A stretch of DNA of 64,000 bases from JAFDCJ01 sp964527835 (GCA_964527835.1 CAZGNV010000020.1:6451-70450); one strand, 5' to 3'. Shown: positions 17,922 through 26,486, numbered from the stretch's first letter. Notes: generated by a model not told the origin, from the letters alone. Numbers and translations: made by a program.

Positions 17922-18623
17922 TTATGCTTTTTTGTTTTTCCTTCCTCTGCGGTCCAGTCCCCCCCTGCGGTTTCTGCCGATGCGGCGGTCAAATTTGAGA
18001 CCGATCCCCTTTGGACTCAGGCGCACCACCCAGGCCTGGAGCGGAAGATCCTCATGCAGTCCGTCTCCGGGAAGTACGAGCTGGATTAGCTGACCGGGAG
18101 AAAGCCTGTCTCTGGTTTCAATAAACGCCCCGCCACGGCTGATGTCGGTGATAAACCCCGTGTACTTCTGCTTGCCGGAGGAAAACCGTACTTTTTTGTG
18201 CAGGCTGCCCCGGGGATGCTCCCGGGGGTCCTTGGTCACCGGTGCTTGACCTGCAGGCGGAAGCCTGAATTGACGTCGGGCGCTGTCGAGGGACTTCGAA
18301 AAAATATTGTCAGGATCAACAAATTGCGCCCCATAGCCATAACTGTAAGATGAGTGGTTCAGGTCCTTGCGCCACTTGATTTCGACGCGCACATATTTGC
18401 GGATGTCAGCACCTGAAGCGGGAGGCTTTCGGGTGCCCAGGCAGATTTCCTCTCCCTGGTAGAGGATTTGATCCGATTCGAAATACAAGCCGCCTTTGCT
18501 GAGGTTGACAAGCTTGGCCGAATAGAAGACGCCCGGCAGCAAATTGTCGTGCCAGATGATGGCATTTGCTTTATAGCGGATCTTCTTTCTGCGATCACTG
18601 TTTGCGCCCACGGTTGACCTCAT
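17922..18623 (-). CDS. Double PilZ domain protein (paralog)
   Basis: 233 aa, colinear with its neighbour at 16977. PilZ-1 has RRKKIR and VNLSKGGLYFESDQIL (Asn again replaces the first Asp). PilZ-2 has REHPR and ITDISRGGAFIET, a complete c-di-GMP motif. The stretch SKGGLYFESDQIL is identical in both paralogs, pointing to a recent duplication. An Arg-rich tail (RIGRNRRGGLDRRG) is again present. Its ATG overlaps the upstream coiled-coil gene stop (ATGA), so the two are co-translated and probably work together. Confidence 0.85.
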   Translation of the reverse strand: MRSTVGANSDRRKKIRYKANAIIWHDNLLPGVFYSAKLVNLSKGGLYFESDQILYQGEEICLGTRKPPASGADIRKYVRVEIKWRKDLNHSSYSYGYGAQFVDPDNIFSKSLDSARRQFRLPPAGQAPVTKDPREHPRGSLHKKVRFSSGKQKYTGFITDISRGGAFIETRDRLSPGQLIQLVLPGDGLHEDLPLQAWVVRLSPKGIGLKFDRRIGRNRRGGLDRRGRKNKKA

Positions 18624-19291
18624 CGGTTCTTGCCGTTTTTTTCCTGAACGGCGAGCGGCAGCTCTTTTCTTCTCAGCCGGTCAAGTTCCTGCTTTACCAG
18701 ATCAAGGACGTCGGTGATGGAAACCGAACGGGGCGGCACCGTTTCAGGGCCGGCGGCGGATTCGGATTTCAGTCTGTCGGTCCGCACCGCCCGCAGTTTA
18801 TCAAGAACATTGGCTGACAGCAGTTCAAATCCAGCCGGGGCGTTGAGGAGGGCATCGAGCAGCAGTGGATTGTCGCCCCTGAAAAGAGATTCGCCGAAGC
18901 AGGAAAGTATCTGGGATTCTGTCATATGGTAAAGCCGGTCACGAATTTCTTTTTCGCGCAGGTATTGCAAAATGGCGTGTTCCTGTTTTGCAGGCGCTTT
19001 TTCCGATTTTAGCTTGAGCTCAGTCAACCGAGCCGGATCGACTTTGCGGGCCTTTAGAGCTTCAAACTTTCGGCCAGCCTGTTCGAGGGCCTTGCGGCGG
19101 GCCGCGCTTTTGGCTTTGTCATCCAGGTGGGTGTCTCTGTTGATTCTGTCAAACTCGTCGTCGATAAATTTCGCTATTTTTTCAATACCTTTCAACAATT
19201 GTTCCAGTACGGCCGCCTGCTCACCGCTTAGCTGCTGCCGGGCTTGTTCCAATTTGAGACGGATTTGTGCTATAACATCTTCGAGTATCAT
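18620..19291 (-). CDS. Predicted coiled-coil protein of unknown function, coupled to a PilZ gene
   Basis: 223 aa with AAAGGA before the ATG. The first 60 residues are strongly helical (QIRLKLEQARQQLSGEQAAV, LEQLLKGIEKIAKFIDDEF). The middle is charged and rich in Lys/Ala, and the C-terminus has a second helix (VLDLVKQELDRLRRKELPLA). There is no signal peptide, membrane segment or known catalytic motif. The 4-nt overlap with the double-PilZ gene makes it a likely partner or regulator in c-di-GMP signalling; that is inference. I do not recognise the family. Confidence 0.7.
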   Translation of the reverse strand: MILEDVIAQIRLKLEQARQQLSGEQAAVLEQLLKGIEKIAKFIDDEFDRINRDTHLDDKAKSAARRKALEQAGRKFEALKARKVDPARLTELKLKSEKAPAKQEHAILQYLREKEIRDRLYHMTESQILSCFGESLFRGDNPLLLDALLNAPAGFELLSANVLDKLRAVRTDRLKSESAAGPETVPPRSVSITDVLDLVKQELDRLRRKELPLAVQEKNGKNR

Positions 19292-19342
19292 CCTGATTTC
19301 CTTTGCCCGCGATGGACTTGATGATGCAACCCGGATTCAAAT

Positions 19343-19371
19343 CAACCTTAACGTTGCAACGTTGAGGTCAA
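19343..19371. repeat. Imperfect palindrome of repeat family B (copy 1)
   Basis: CAACCTTAACGTTGCAACGT followed by TGAGGTCAA is nearly its own reverse complement. The core ACCTCAACGTTGCA also occurs at 21268 and, inverted, near 47221. It lies between divergent genes. Confidence 0.5.
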
Positions 19372-19445
19372 CCCTGTCCGGATATATTAATGTATCGGCA
19401 ATAATCAAAAAAACTTAATAAATCCCTGCAACTAAGGAGGATGCC

Positions 19446-19862
19446 ATGAAAAGCTACCGCAAGGAGCTGTGGTTCGAAGTGCCCACGCGCCGCGCATTTG
19501 TCAACATTACCGGCCAGGTGCAGGAGTGCCTGAATGAAAGCGGCATCCGTGAAGGCCTGGTGCTGGTCAATGCCATGCACATCACCGCCTCGGTCTTTAT
19601 CAATGACGACGAATCCGGGCTGCACCACGACTATGACGTGTGGCTGGAAAAACTGGCCCCCCATGAGCCGGTATCCTCTTACCGGCACAACGTGGGCGAG
19701 GACAATGCCGATGCCCACATGAAGCGCCAGATCATGGGTCGCGAGGTGGTGGTGGCGGTCACCGAAGGCCGGCTGGATTTCGGGACCTGGGAGCGGATTT
19801 TTTACGGGGAGTTTGACGGCCGGCGGCGCAAGCGGGTGCTGGTCAAAATCATCGGAGAGTAA
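19446..19862 (+). CDS. YjbQ/UPF0047 family protein (secondary thiamine-phosphate synthase family)
   Basis: 138 aa, full length for the family, with AAGGAGG before the ATG. Conserved blocks are FVNITGQVQECLNESGIREG, NAMHITASVFINDDESGLHH and NADAHMKRQIMGREVVV, ending with GTWERIFYGEFDGRRRKRVL. The conserved His residues resemble a metal or phosphate site. Members can complement thiamine-phosphate synthase mutants, but their true role is unsettled. A quinone oxidoreductase gene starts 10 nt downstream, forming a two-gene unit. Confidence 0.9.
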   Translation: MKSYRKELWFEVPTRRAFVNITGQVQECLNESGIREGLVLVNAMHITASVFINDDESGLHHDYDVWLEKLAPHEPVSSYRHNVGEDNADAHMKRQIMGREVVVAVTEGRLDFGTWERIFYGEFDGRRRKRVLVKIIGE

Positions 19863-19872
19863 GGAGGATAAA

Positions 19873-20859
19873 ATGCCAAAAGCGATTATCATCCATGCAA
19901 CCGGAGGGCCCGGGGTGTTGCGCTGGGAGGATTATGATCCCGGACTGCCCGGGGCCGATGAAGTGCTGGTCAGACACGAAGCCGTCGGACTGAATTTTAT
20001 CGACGTTTATCACCGCACCGGGCTGTACCCGCTGCCGGCTTTGCCGGCGGTCCCCGGAATGGAAGGCGCCGGGATTGTTGAAAAACTGGGGGAGAATGTA
20101 ACCGAGGTGTCCGTGGGCGACCGGGTGGCCTACGCCGGAATCCCCCCCGGGGCCTATGCCCAGCTGCGGTGCATTCCGGCCCATCGCCTGGTGAAGCTGC
20201 CCGATGATATTTCCACCCGCCAGGCAGCGGCCATGATGCTGCAGGGCATGACGGCCCGCTATCTTCTGCGCGGCTGTTATGATGTCAAGCCTGGAGATGT
20301 AATATTAATCCATGCGGCTGCCGGCGGGGTCGGCTCGATTGTCTGCCAGTGGGCCAAACATCTCGGAGCGACGGTTATCGGAACGGTGGGGTCACCGCAA
20401 AAAGCCGAACAGGCCCGTGCCCTTGGCTGTGATTATCCTGTTTTATACAACCAGGAGGATTTCGCCGCCCGCGTGCGTGAGATTACCGGCAGCCAAGGGG
20501 TGAACGTGGTCTATGATTCCGTGGGGCAGGTAACCTTTATGAAATCGCTGGAATGCCTGCGCCCCATGGGCATGATGGTCTCCTTCGGTCAGGCGTCGGG
20601 TCCGGTTGCACCGCTGGATCTGTCGCTGCTGGCGGCCAAAGGATCGTTATTTTTAACCCGCCCCAGCCTGATGACCTATACCGCCAAACGCGAGGACCTG
20701 CTGGCCCATGCGGCGGATCTGTTTGCCGTGGTGCAAAGCGGGGCGGTGAAAATAGCGGTCAACCAGACCTATCCGCTGGCCGAAGCTGCGCAGGCGCACC
20801 GCGACCTGGAGGCGCGCAAAACCACCGGGGCGACGATTTTGGTTCCGGGAGAATCATAA
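19873..20859 (+). CDS. Zinc-independent quinone oxidoreductase (QOR/MDR family)
   Basis: 328 aa with AAGGAGG before the ATG at 19873. The N-terminal GroES-like half has RHEAVGLNFIDVYHRTGLYP and VPGMEGAGIVEKLGENVTEV. The Rossmann half has VILIHAAAGGVGSIVCQWAK, the NADPH site, and VVYDSVGQVTFMKSLECLRP. The catalytic zinc ligands of alcohol dehydrogenases are missing, as expected for QOR. It reduces quinones or other enones with NADPH in the cytoplasm. It is coupled to yjbQ by a 10-nt gap. Confidence 0.92.
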   Translation: MPKAIIIHATGGPGVLRWEDYDPGLPGADEVLVRHEAVGLNFIDVYHRTGLYPLPALPAVPGMEGAGIVEKLGENVTEVSVGDRVAYAGIPPGAYAQLRCIPAHRLVKLPDDISTRQAAAMMLQGMTARYLLRGCYDVKPGDVILIHAAAGGVGSIVCQWAKHLGATVIGTVGSPQKAEQARALGCDYPVLYNQEDFAARVREITGSQGVNVVYDSVGQVTFMKSLECLRPMGMMVSFGQASGPVAPLDLSLLAAKGSLFLTRPSLMTYTAKREDLLAHAADLFAVVQSGAVKIAVNQTYPLAEAAQAHRDLEARKTTGATILVPGES

Positions 20860-21016
20860 CATTTGACAACTTTGCGGTACGCGCCGCGCAACATGCATTT
20901 TGGCATCGCTTTCGGTGTCCATTTGGGGCGCCAGTGACGGTGAGTAAAATTGAAGGTGTGAATTGACCGGCGCATGATATTTTCTTCCAACCGGTATGAA
21001 ACCATGCCGGTGCAGG

Positions 21017-21095
21017 GTGCCCCTTGTTTGGGACGAAGCGCTATCAGGTGCTAACTTGAATGGGTCCCGTGCCATTCATCCCAAACAAGGGACAC
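21017..21095. repeat. Compact inverted-repeat element with nested hairpin
   Basis: Outer arms GTGCCCCTTGTTTGGGA (21017-21033) and TCCCAAACAAGGGACAC (21079-21095) pair over 17 bp with one mismatch. Inside lies a second hairpin, GAATGG/CCATTC with an 8-nt loop. It resembles a tiny MITE or a structured RNA. No clear target duplication. Confidence 0.65.
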
Positions 21096-21359
21096 CGCGA
21101 AAATAAGGAGTCGCTGAGAATCATACCGGTTTGCAGAAAACACCATCCACCGGCCAATTCACGTCGGTTTTTATCAGCCGGAAAGTTATCAAAGCTCCGG
21201 CAAACAAATCCAAACTGAGTGCAAGTGGGGCGCATATTGCACCCTGTGAAGCTCCGGCAATTGATGACAACCTCAACGTTGCATAAACAACATGGCAAAT
21301 GCTATCTAATGATCCGATATTCTGACAACAATCATACTACAAGGCACCTGTTTGAGGAT

Positions 21360-21394
21360 ATCCCATCGGGTGAATTCAAGGATGGGATCTTTTT
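21360..21394 (+). terminator. Intrinsic terminator-like hairpin
   Basis: ATCCCATC (21360-21367) pairs perfectly with GATGGGAT (21381-21388), followed by CTTTTT. No protein gene lies upstream on this strand, so it would end a non-coding transcript or belong to the repeat element. Confidence 0.55.
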
Positions 21395-21424
21395 ATGCCA
21401 TGTTGTTTCCCCTCCGGGAACGTC

Positions 21425-21511
21425 GCAGGACTTCAGATCCTGTGTTGCCAGGGGTTCGCGGTATAAGAATACAGCTTCACCCCTGGCGCCTGGGCTCTGA
21501 AGCCCTCCGAC
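21425..21511. repeat. Long imperfect inverted repeat with CTTCAGA loops
   Basis: Left arm: GCAGGACTTCAGATCCTG, then GCCAGGGGT. The right arm, read in reverse complement, is AGGGCTTCAGAGCCC, then GCCAGGGGT. The centre is GTATAAGAATAC. Each arm folds into a small hairpin that looks like a tRNA anticodon arm with UCA. Acceptor and T arms are missing. Confidence 0.5.
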
Positions 21512-21701
21512 TTTTGCAACATTAAGGATAACTTGTTGAATTCATATGCCATATATGCTGGGAGGGGTTTTGGGCGGTAAATTCCTACTGAATGGATATA
21601 TATTTTTTATTGCAATTTTTACTCGATTCTAATAAATTGACACTTACAAAGGACATAGTCCGTGTTGGAATATAAGAAAATGACATTGGAGGATAGACTG
21701 A

Positions 21702-23021
21702 ATGGAAAAAATCACCGTTAAACTTGGCGGCAAGAAAAAAAACACTTTCATGGAGCAGGTCAGGGAACTGCTGCCCGAAGGCGGCAATCTCAACCTTTGC
21801 CTGACCTGCGGCGCCTGCTCATCCGGATGTCCGGCAACGGGTATCGAAGACATGGATCCGCGCAAATTTTTGCGTATGGCGGCCCTGGGCCTGGACGAGG
21901 AACTGCTGAGCTCGGACTGGGCCTGGGCGTGCACCATGTGCACGCGCTGTGTTTATGTTTGCCCGATGAAAATCGACATCCCCCAGTTGGTCTTTAATGT
22001 GCGCAAGAGCCGGCCGCGGGAGGAACGCCCCAAGGGGATCGTGGGCTCCTGCGACATGGCGCTGCGAAACGACACCTGCAGCGCCATGGGAGCCACCGAG
22101 GAGGACTTCCAGTTTGTGGTGGAAGACGTCCTCGAGGAAGTCCAGCAGACCCAGCCCGGTTTTGAAAACCTGACGGCACCGGTCAACAAGCAGGGGGCTT
22201 ATTACTTCTTGAACCAGAACTCCCGCGAGCCGGTGACCGAGCCGGATGAAATGGTGCCCCTGTGGAAAATTCTGCACCTGGCCGGCGCCGACTGGACATA
22301 CGGCACCAAGGGCTGGGCGGCTGAAAATTACTGCATGTTCATGGCGGATCTCGAAAGCTGGGAGCACATCGTGCGGGTCAAGGCCAAGGCCGTCGATGAC
22401 CTGGGGTGCAAGGTCTGGCTGAACACGGAATGAGGGCACGAACTGTTCGCGGTCCGGGTCGGACTGCAGAAATTCAATATCGACCATAATTTCGAGATCC
22501 AGAGCATCATCCAGCTTTATGCCCAGTGGATTCGGGAAGGCAAGCTGAAAGTCAACTCCGAATGGAACCGGGAGCGCAAAATCAAGTTTACCGTTCAGGA
22601 CCCCTGCCAGCTGGTGCGCAAAAGTTTCGGCGATCCGGTGGCCGAGGACCTGCGTTACGTGGTCAAAGCGGTGGTGGGAGAAGAAAATTTCATCGATATG
22701 ACCCCCAACCGGTCGAATAATTACTGCTGCGGCGGGGGCGGCGGGTTTTTGCAGTCGGGCATGCCGGAGGCCCGGCGGGCCTACGGCAAGTGCAAGGCTG
22801 ACCAGATCAAGGCCACCGGCGCGCAGTATGCCATTACCCCCTGCCACAACTGTCACGCGCAGATTCACGACCTCAGCGAATACTACGAGGGCGGATGGCA
22901 CTCGGTTCACTTGTGGACGCTGATCTGCCTGTCGCTGGGAATTCTCGGTGAAAACGAGCGCGTCTACCTGGGGCCGGATCTGGCCGAGGTGGATATCCTG
23001 TATTCAAAAGAGGAAGAATAG
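21702..23021 (+). CDS. Selenocysteine-containing CCG-domain Fe-S oxidoreductase (HdrB/GlpC-like)
   Basis: 439 aa when the TGA at 22431-22433 is read as selenocysteine 244. GGAGG precedes the ATG. The N-terminal ferredoxin part has two clusters, CLTCGACSSGCP and CTMCTRCVYVCP (about residues 31-90). The first CCG-type domain has GCKVWLNTE-U-GHELFAVRVG, where relatives carry Cys in a TECGH motif. The second CCG domain is intact (QDPCQLVRKSFGDP, NYCCGGGGGFLQSG, TPCHNCHAQI). The frame continues past the TGA to 23021 without further stops, and both halves are needed for the family. A hairpin with a GGGTC loop follows at 22 nt. The protein probably moves electrons to or from a disulfide or quinone-linked partner in the cytoplasm. 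It converges on formate dehydrogenase. Conventional annotation would give two fragments. Confidence 0.88.
22449..22467 (+). promoter_or_regulatory. Candidate bacterial SECIS element (CCG Fe-S oxidoreductase gene)
   Basis: GCGGTCC (22449-22455) pairs with GGACTGC (22461-22467), seven base pairs including one G-U, closing the loop GGGTC. The loop starts 22 nt after the TGA. Confidence 0.8.
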
Positions 23022-23054
23022 CGACCGGCAATCATCAGCCCGTGTTGACTGCAT

Positions 23055-23089
23055 AAAAAAAACCCGATCCAGGATGGTCGGGTTTTTTT
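23055..23089. terminator. Bidirectional intrinsic terminator between two selenoprotein genes
   Basis: A7-CCCGA pairs with TCGGG-T7 around a 10-nt centre, giving a T-tract on both strands. It lies 33 bp after the CCG oxidoreductase stop and 13 bp from the formate dehydrogenase stop, serving both convergent genes. Confidence 0.85.
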
Positions 23090-23102
23090 CGGGACAAATA
23101 GA

Positions 23103-25871
23103 TCAGGCGGCCTTCGAGAGCTTGACCGCGCAGACCTTGTATTCGGGGATTCCGGATATGGGGTCCAGGGCGGCATTGGTCAGCCGGTTGGCGGCTGCCT
23201 GGGCGTAGTGAAAGGGGATGAATACCGTGCCGGCGACGGCCTTGCGGGAGACCTTGATCCGGGCGCGGATGCTTCCCCGGCGCGAAGCAATGTCCACAAA
23301 AGCCCCCTCCTGAACTTCGTATTTGCTTGCATCCTGGGGGGAGATTTCAACGAAGCATTCCGGCGCGATTTCATTCAAACCCTCGGTGCGCATGGTCATG
23401 GTGCGGGTGTGGTACTGGAACAGCAACCGCCCGGTGGTCAGGTACATGGGATACTCGTCGTCGGCATGTTCCGCCGGCGGGATGTATTCGATCCCGTTGA
23501 ACACTCCTTTGCCGCTGGTAAACTGCTCGCGGTGCAAAACAGGGGTGCCCGGATGCTCCGGGGTGGGGCACGGCCAATGGATTCCTTCGTGCTCGATACG
23601 CTCATAAGTGATGCCCGCGTAAGACGGGGTGACCCGGGCGATTTCTTCCATGATCTGTTGACTGCTTTCATAATTCATGGCATGACCCATGCGGGCGGCG
23701 ATTTCACAGACGATCTGCCAGTCGCTTTTGGCCTCTCCCGGTGGATCGACTGCCTTGCGAATTCGCTGCACCCGGCGTTCGGTATTGGCAAAGGTGCCGT
23801 CTTTTTCCGCCCAGCAGGCTGAAGGCAGCACCACATCGGCTACCCGGGCGGTTTCGGTCAGGAAGAGATCCTGCACCACCAGAAAATCCAGTTTTTCAAA
23901 GCTGGCCTCGCAGTGATTCAGGTCCGGATCGGAGACCAGGGGATTTTCACCGATGATGTAAAGGGCCTTGAGCTTTCCATCGTAAGCCGCCGGGATCATC
24001 TGGGTGACTTTCAGCCCCGGCTTGTCGGGCAGTTCGTCAACCTCCCAGGCGGCGGCCATTTTCTGGCGGGCCGCCGGGTCGATCACTTTCTGATACCCGC
24101 TGTACACATCCGGCAGACCGCCCATGTCGCAGGCCCCCTGAACGTTGTTCTGGCCCCGCAGGGGATTGACCCCCCCGCCTTCGATGCCCAGGTTGCCGCA
24201 CAGCATGGCCAGGTTGGCCAGGGATTTGACATTGTCGGTGCCGGTGGTGTGCTGGGTGATCCCCATGCAATACAGGATGCTGCCGCGCTCAGCCCCGGCA
24301 TACATCCGGGCGGCTTCGGTTATGTCCTGGGCGGCAATGCCGGTGATGGCCTCCACGTAGTCGGGGGTATATTTTTCAACGACGGCCTTGACTTCATCGA
24401 AACCCACGGTGCGGCTCTCAACATATTCTTTGGCGTACAGACCCTCCTTGATAATGACGTGCATCAAACCGTTGATCCAGGCCACGTCGGTGCCCAGGTT
24501 GGAACGCAGCCATTTGTCGGCGTAACGGGTGATTTTGATGCGCCGGGGATCAACGACGATCAGTTTCGCCCCCCTGCGGGTCACCGCTCGCTTGACGAAG
24601 CTGGACAGCACGGGGTGGTTTTCGGTGGTGTTGGATCCGGTGATCAGAATGACATCGGCTTTTTCAATACAGCCGATGGTATTGGTCATGGCGCCACTTC
24701 CGAAGGCTGCGGCCAGACCGGCCACGGTGGAGGAATGTCAGAGACGGGCGCAGTGGTCCACACTGTTGGTCTGAAGCACCGCCCGGGCGAATTTCTGGGC
24801 GATGTAATTTTCTTCATTGGTGATTCTTGCCGAAGTCAGCATCCCGATGCTGTCAGGCCCATGTTCGGCCTTGATTTCCCCGAGCCGGCGGGCCACCAGG
24901 TCAAGGGCCTCCTGCCAGGAAGCCTCCCGGAATTGGCCGTTTTCCCTGATCAGCGGAGTGGTCAGCCGATCCGGCGAACTGACAAAATCATAGCCAAAAC
25001 GTCCCTTCACGCACAGACTGCCGTAATTGGGGACCGCGTCCTGCACGCCGGTGACTTTTACGATCTGGTTGTCCTTGACGTGCAGGTACAGCTGACAGCC
25101 GACACCGCAGTACGTGCAGGTGGTGCGGATTTTCTTCGTTTCCCAGGGCCGCGCCCGGTAGCGGGAATCTTTTTCGACCAGGGCCCCCACCGGGCACACC
25201 TGGACGCATTCGCCGCAAAAAACGCAGTCCGATTCTATATAGGGGCGGTCGCCGGCCGCGATAATCTTGGTGGCGGTTCCGCGGTAGCCGTAGTCAATGG
25301 CCTGGTTGACCTGCACTTCATTGCAGGCCTGGACGCACCGGCCGCACTGGATGCAGCGTGAAAAATCGCGCACGATAAACGGATTGACCGTTTCCATGGG
25401 ATAAGGGGTTTGGGAAGGGCTGAAGCGTTCAGCGGTGACCTGGTAGCGAAAGGCCAGGTCCTGCAGTTTGCAATCCCCCCAGACGGGACACAGTTCGGCG
25501 CTGTTTTCCTCCTGCTGGACCTTGAGCTGAAACTCGGTCCAGTTCCGGCCGGCGGACCCGCTGACGGCACAGTTGTGATTGCCAGATGAGAGCAGCAGCT
25601 GCAGGACCATCCGGCGGGCTTCGATCACCTTGGCAGACTCGGTGCGCACCACCATGTTGGCGGCTGCCGGGGCGGCACAGGATGCCACTAGGCTGCGGGC
25701 GCCTTCCACTTCGACCACGCAGACCCGGCAGGCGCCGGTGGGCGTGGCGCCTTTCAGATGGCACAGGGTGGGAATGTCGATGCTGTTGCGCCGGGCGACT
25801 TGAAGAATGGTTTCTTCCGGCTCGAAGGAAAACTCATTGCCGTTGATCACGATGATGTTCTGTTCAGCCAT
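23103..25871 (-). CDS. fdhA: Formate dehydrogenase alpha subunit, selenocysteine-containing, with NuoG-like N-terminus
   Basis: 922 aa from the ATG at 25871, with Sec378 encoded by TGA at 24740-24738. A further in-frame ATG at 26069 would run into the neighbouring vanZ-like gene and lacks homology. Order of modules: a 2Fe-2S ferredoxin (TLCHLKGATPTGACRVCVVE, then SLVASC); a His-Cys cluster site (NHNC, then LCPVWGDCKLQDLAFRY); two 4Fe-4S sites (CIQCGRCVQAC and CVFCGECVQVCP); and the molybdopterin domain with CTYCGVGCQLYLHV. Then VDHCARL-U-HSSTVAGLAAAF follows, where Sec is the Mo/W ligand. The bis-MGD binding C-terminus includes NPLRGQNNVQGACDMGGLPD. It oxidises formate or reduces CO2 in the cytoplasm. 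No beta or gamma subunit, or NuoEF-like partner, is adjacent. Confidence 0.93.
24709..24725 (-). promoter_or_regulatory. Candidate bacterial SECIS element (fdhA)
   Basis: On the minus strand GTGGCC pairs with GGCCGC (one G-U pair) around the loop GGTCT, which begins 18 nt after the TGA. The spacing and the GGUCU loop match the E. coli fdhF SECIS. Confidence 0.85.
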
Positions 25872-25966
25872 ATCGTCTCTTGCACTCCTTGGGATTCGAC
25901 TTATTACGATTGCATCAAGTTTGATCAGTTGTAGAAGTTCCCTTGTATCGAAAACAGCGCTGCTTG

Positions 25967-26404
25967 TCAAATCGCTTTCCGGCCGCGGGTCTGATGTTTT
26001 TCCGCCACCCCGGACAAAAAGGGGGCGGGTTTGTTGCGGTACCACCGTTGGCAGATCAGGGCCCCGCATATCGAGCCGAGAATGTCGGCAACGACGTCCG
26101 TAAATTCGGCATCCCGAAAGGGGACAAAAGATTGGTGGATTTCATCGCTGATTCCATAAAGGGAGGCAGAAAGGATGCTGAGGGCCATCAGCAGGCGGGG
26201 GTTGGCGGCCAAGGGCTGCGTGCGCCAGGCGCGGTAAAATAGGGCCGCCATCACGGCGTAGGCCGCAAAATGAAGCAGCTTGTCGATCAACGGCCACCGG
26301 GGTATTTGTTCCGGGGACGGATTGGCCGACTGCCAATAGATCAGCAGGCAGTAAAGGATCACCGGCAGCCAGTAGCAGGAAAAGTTTTTAAGCCTGGATT
26401 GCAT
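25967..26404 (-). CDS. VanZ-like family membrane protein
   Basis: 145 aa from the ATG at 26404. Four hydrophobic segments are visible: WLPVILYCLLIYWQSA, LLHFAAYAVMAALFYRAW, LLMALSILSASLYGISD and DVVADILGSICGALICQ. The family motif ISDEIHQSFVPFRDAEFTD is complete. VanZ-like proteins are small inner-membrane proteins of unclear function, some linked to glycopeptide resistance. It lies 95 bp upstream of fdhA on the same strand and downstream of thrS. No functional link is evident. Confidence 0.88.
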   Translation of the reverse strand: MQSRLKNFSCYWLPVILYCLLIYWQSANPSPEQIPRWPLIDKLLHFAAYAVMAALFYRAWRTQPLAANPRLLMALSILSASLYGISDEIHQSFVPFRDAEFTDVVADILGSICGALICQRWYRNKPAPFLSGVAEKHQTRGRKAI

Positions 26405-26486
26405 CGATAGTTGCAAGTTTAGCCCCTGATCGTTTCAAAAATAATCGATGCCCGGTGCATAATATCTTCCTCCAACAGGACGCACC

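Larger units (their letters stand above)
21268..21531. repeat. Repeat family B element (copy 2), possible non-autonomous mobile element
   Basis: The left end CAACCTCAACGTTGCATAAA begins at 21268. AAACAACATGGCA (21285-21297) is perfectly inverted at 21396-21408. The right end near 21515-21531 reads, in reverse complement, ATCCTTAATGTTGCAAAAG, similar to the left end. Copies of the left end occur at 19343 and 47204-47232. Confidence 0.5.
20860..21701. other. 842-bp gene-free region with several hairpin-forming repeats
   Basis: No convincing coding sequence on either strand. It holds an inverted-repeat element (21017-21095), a repeat-family-B element (21268-21531) with an internal terminator-like hairpin and a long imperfect inverted repeat, and then an AT-rich leader with TTGACA at 21637 and GGAGG just before the gene at 21702. 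No matching -10 box was seen. Confidence 0.7.

Noticed and set aside
21219..21500. 93-aa open frame upstream of the CCG oxidoreductase
   Set aside because: It crosses the hairpins and the terminator-like element and has no coding character.
21400..21515. selC (tRNA-Sec) candidate, because of GGACTTCAGATCC with a UCA anticodon loop close to a selenoprotein gene
   Set aside because: I could not form an 8-bp acceptor stem, a D arm with GG, or a T arm with TTCGA. The pattern is one arm of a longer inverted repeat and the other arm has the same loop. Treated as a repeat element.
22431..23021. Two separate Fe-S genes (21702-22433 and 22614-23021)
   Set aside because: The interval between them is in frame with the family sequence (GHELFAVRVGLQKFNIDHNF), and the second part has no ribosome site at the GTG at 22614.
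25871..26069. N-terminal extension of fdhA to the ATG at 26069
   Set aside because: It would translate the end of the vanZ-like gene region. The ferredoxin domain begins at 25871.
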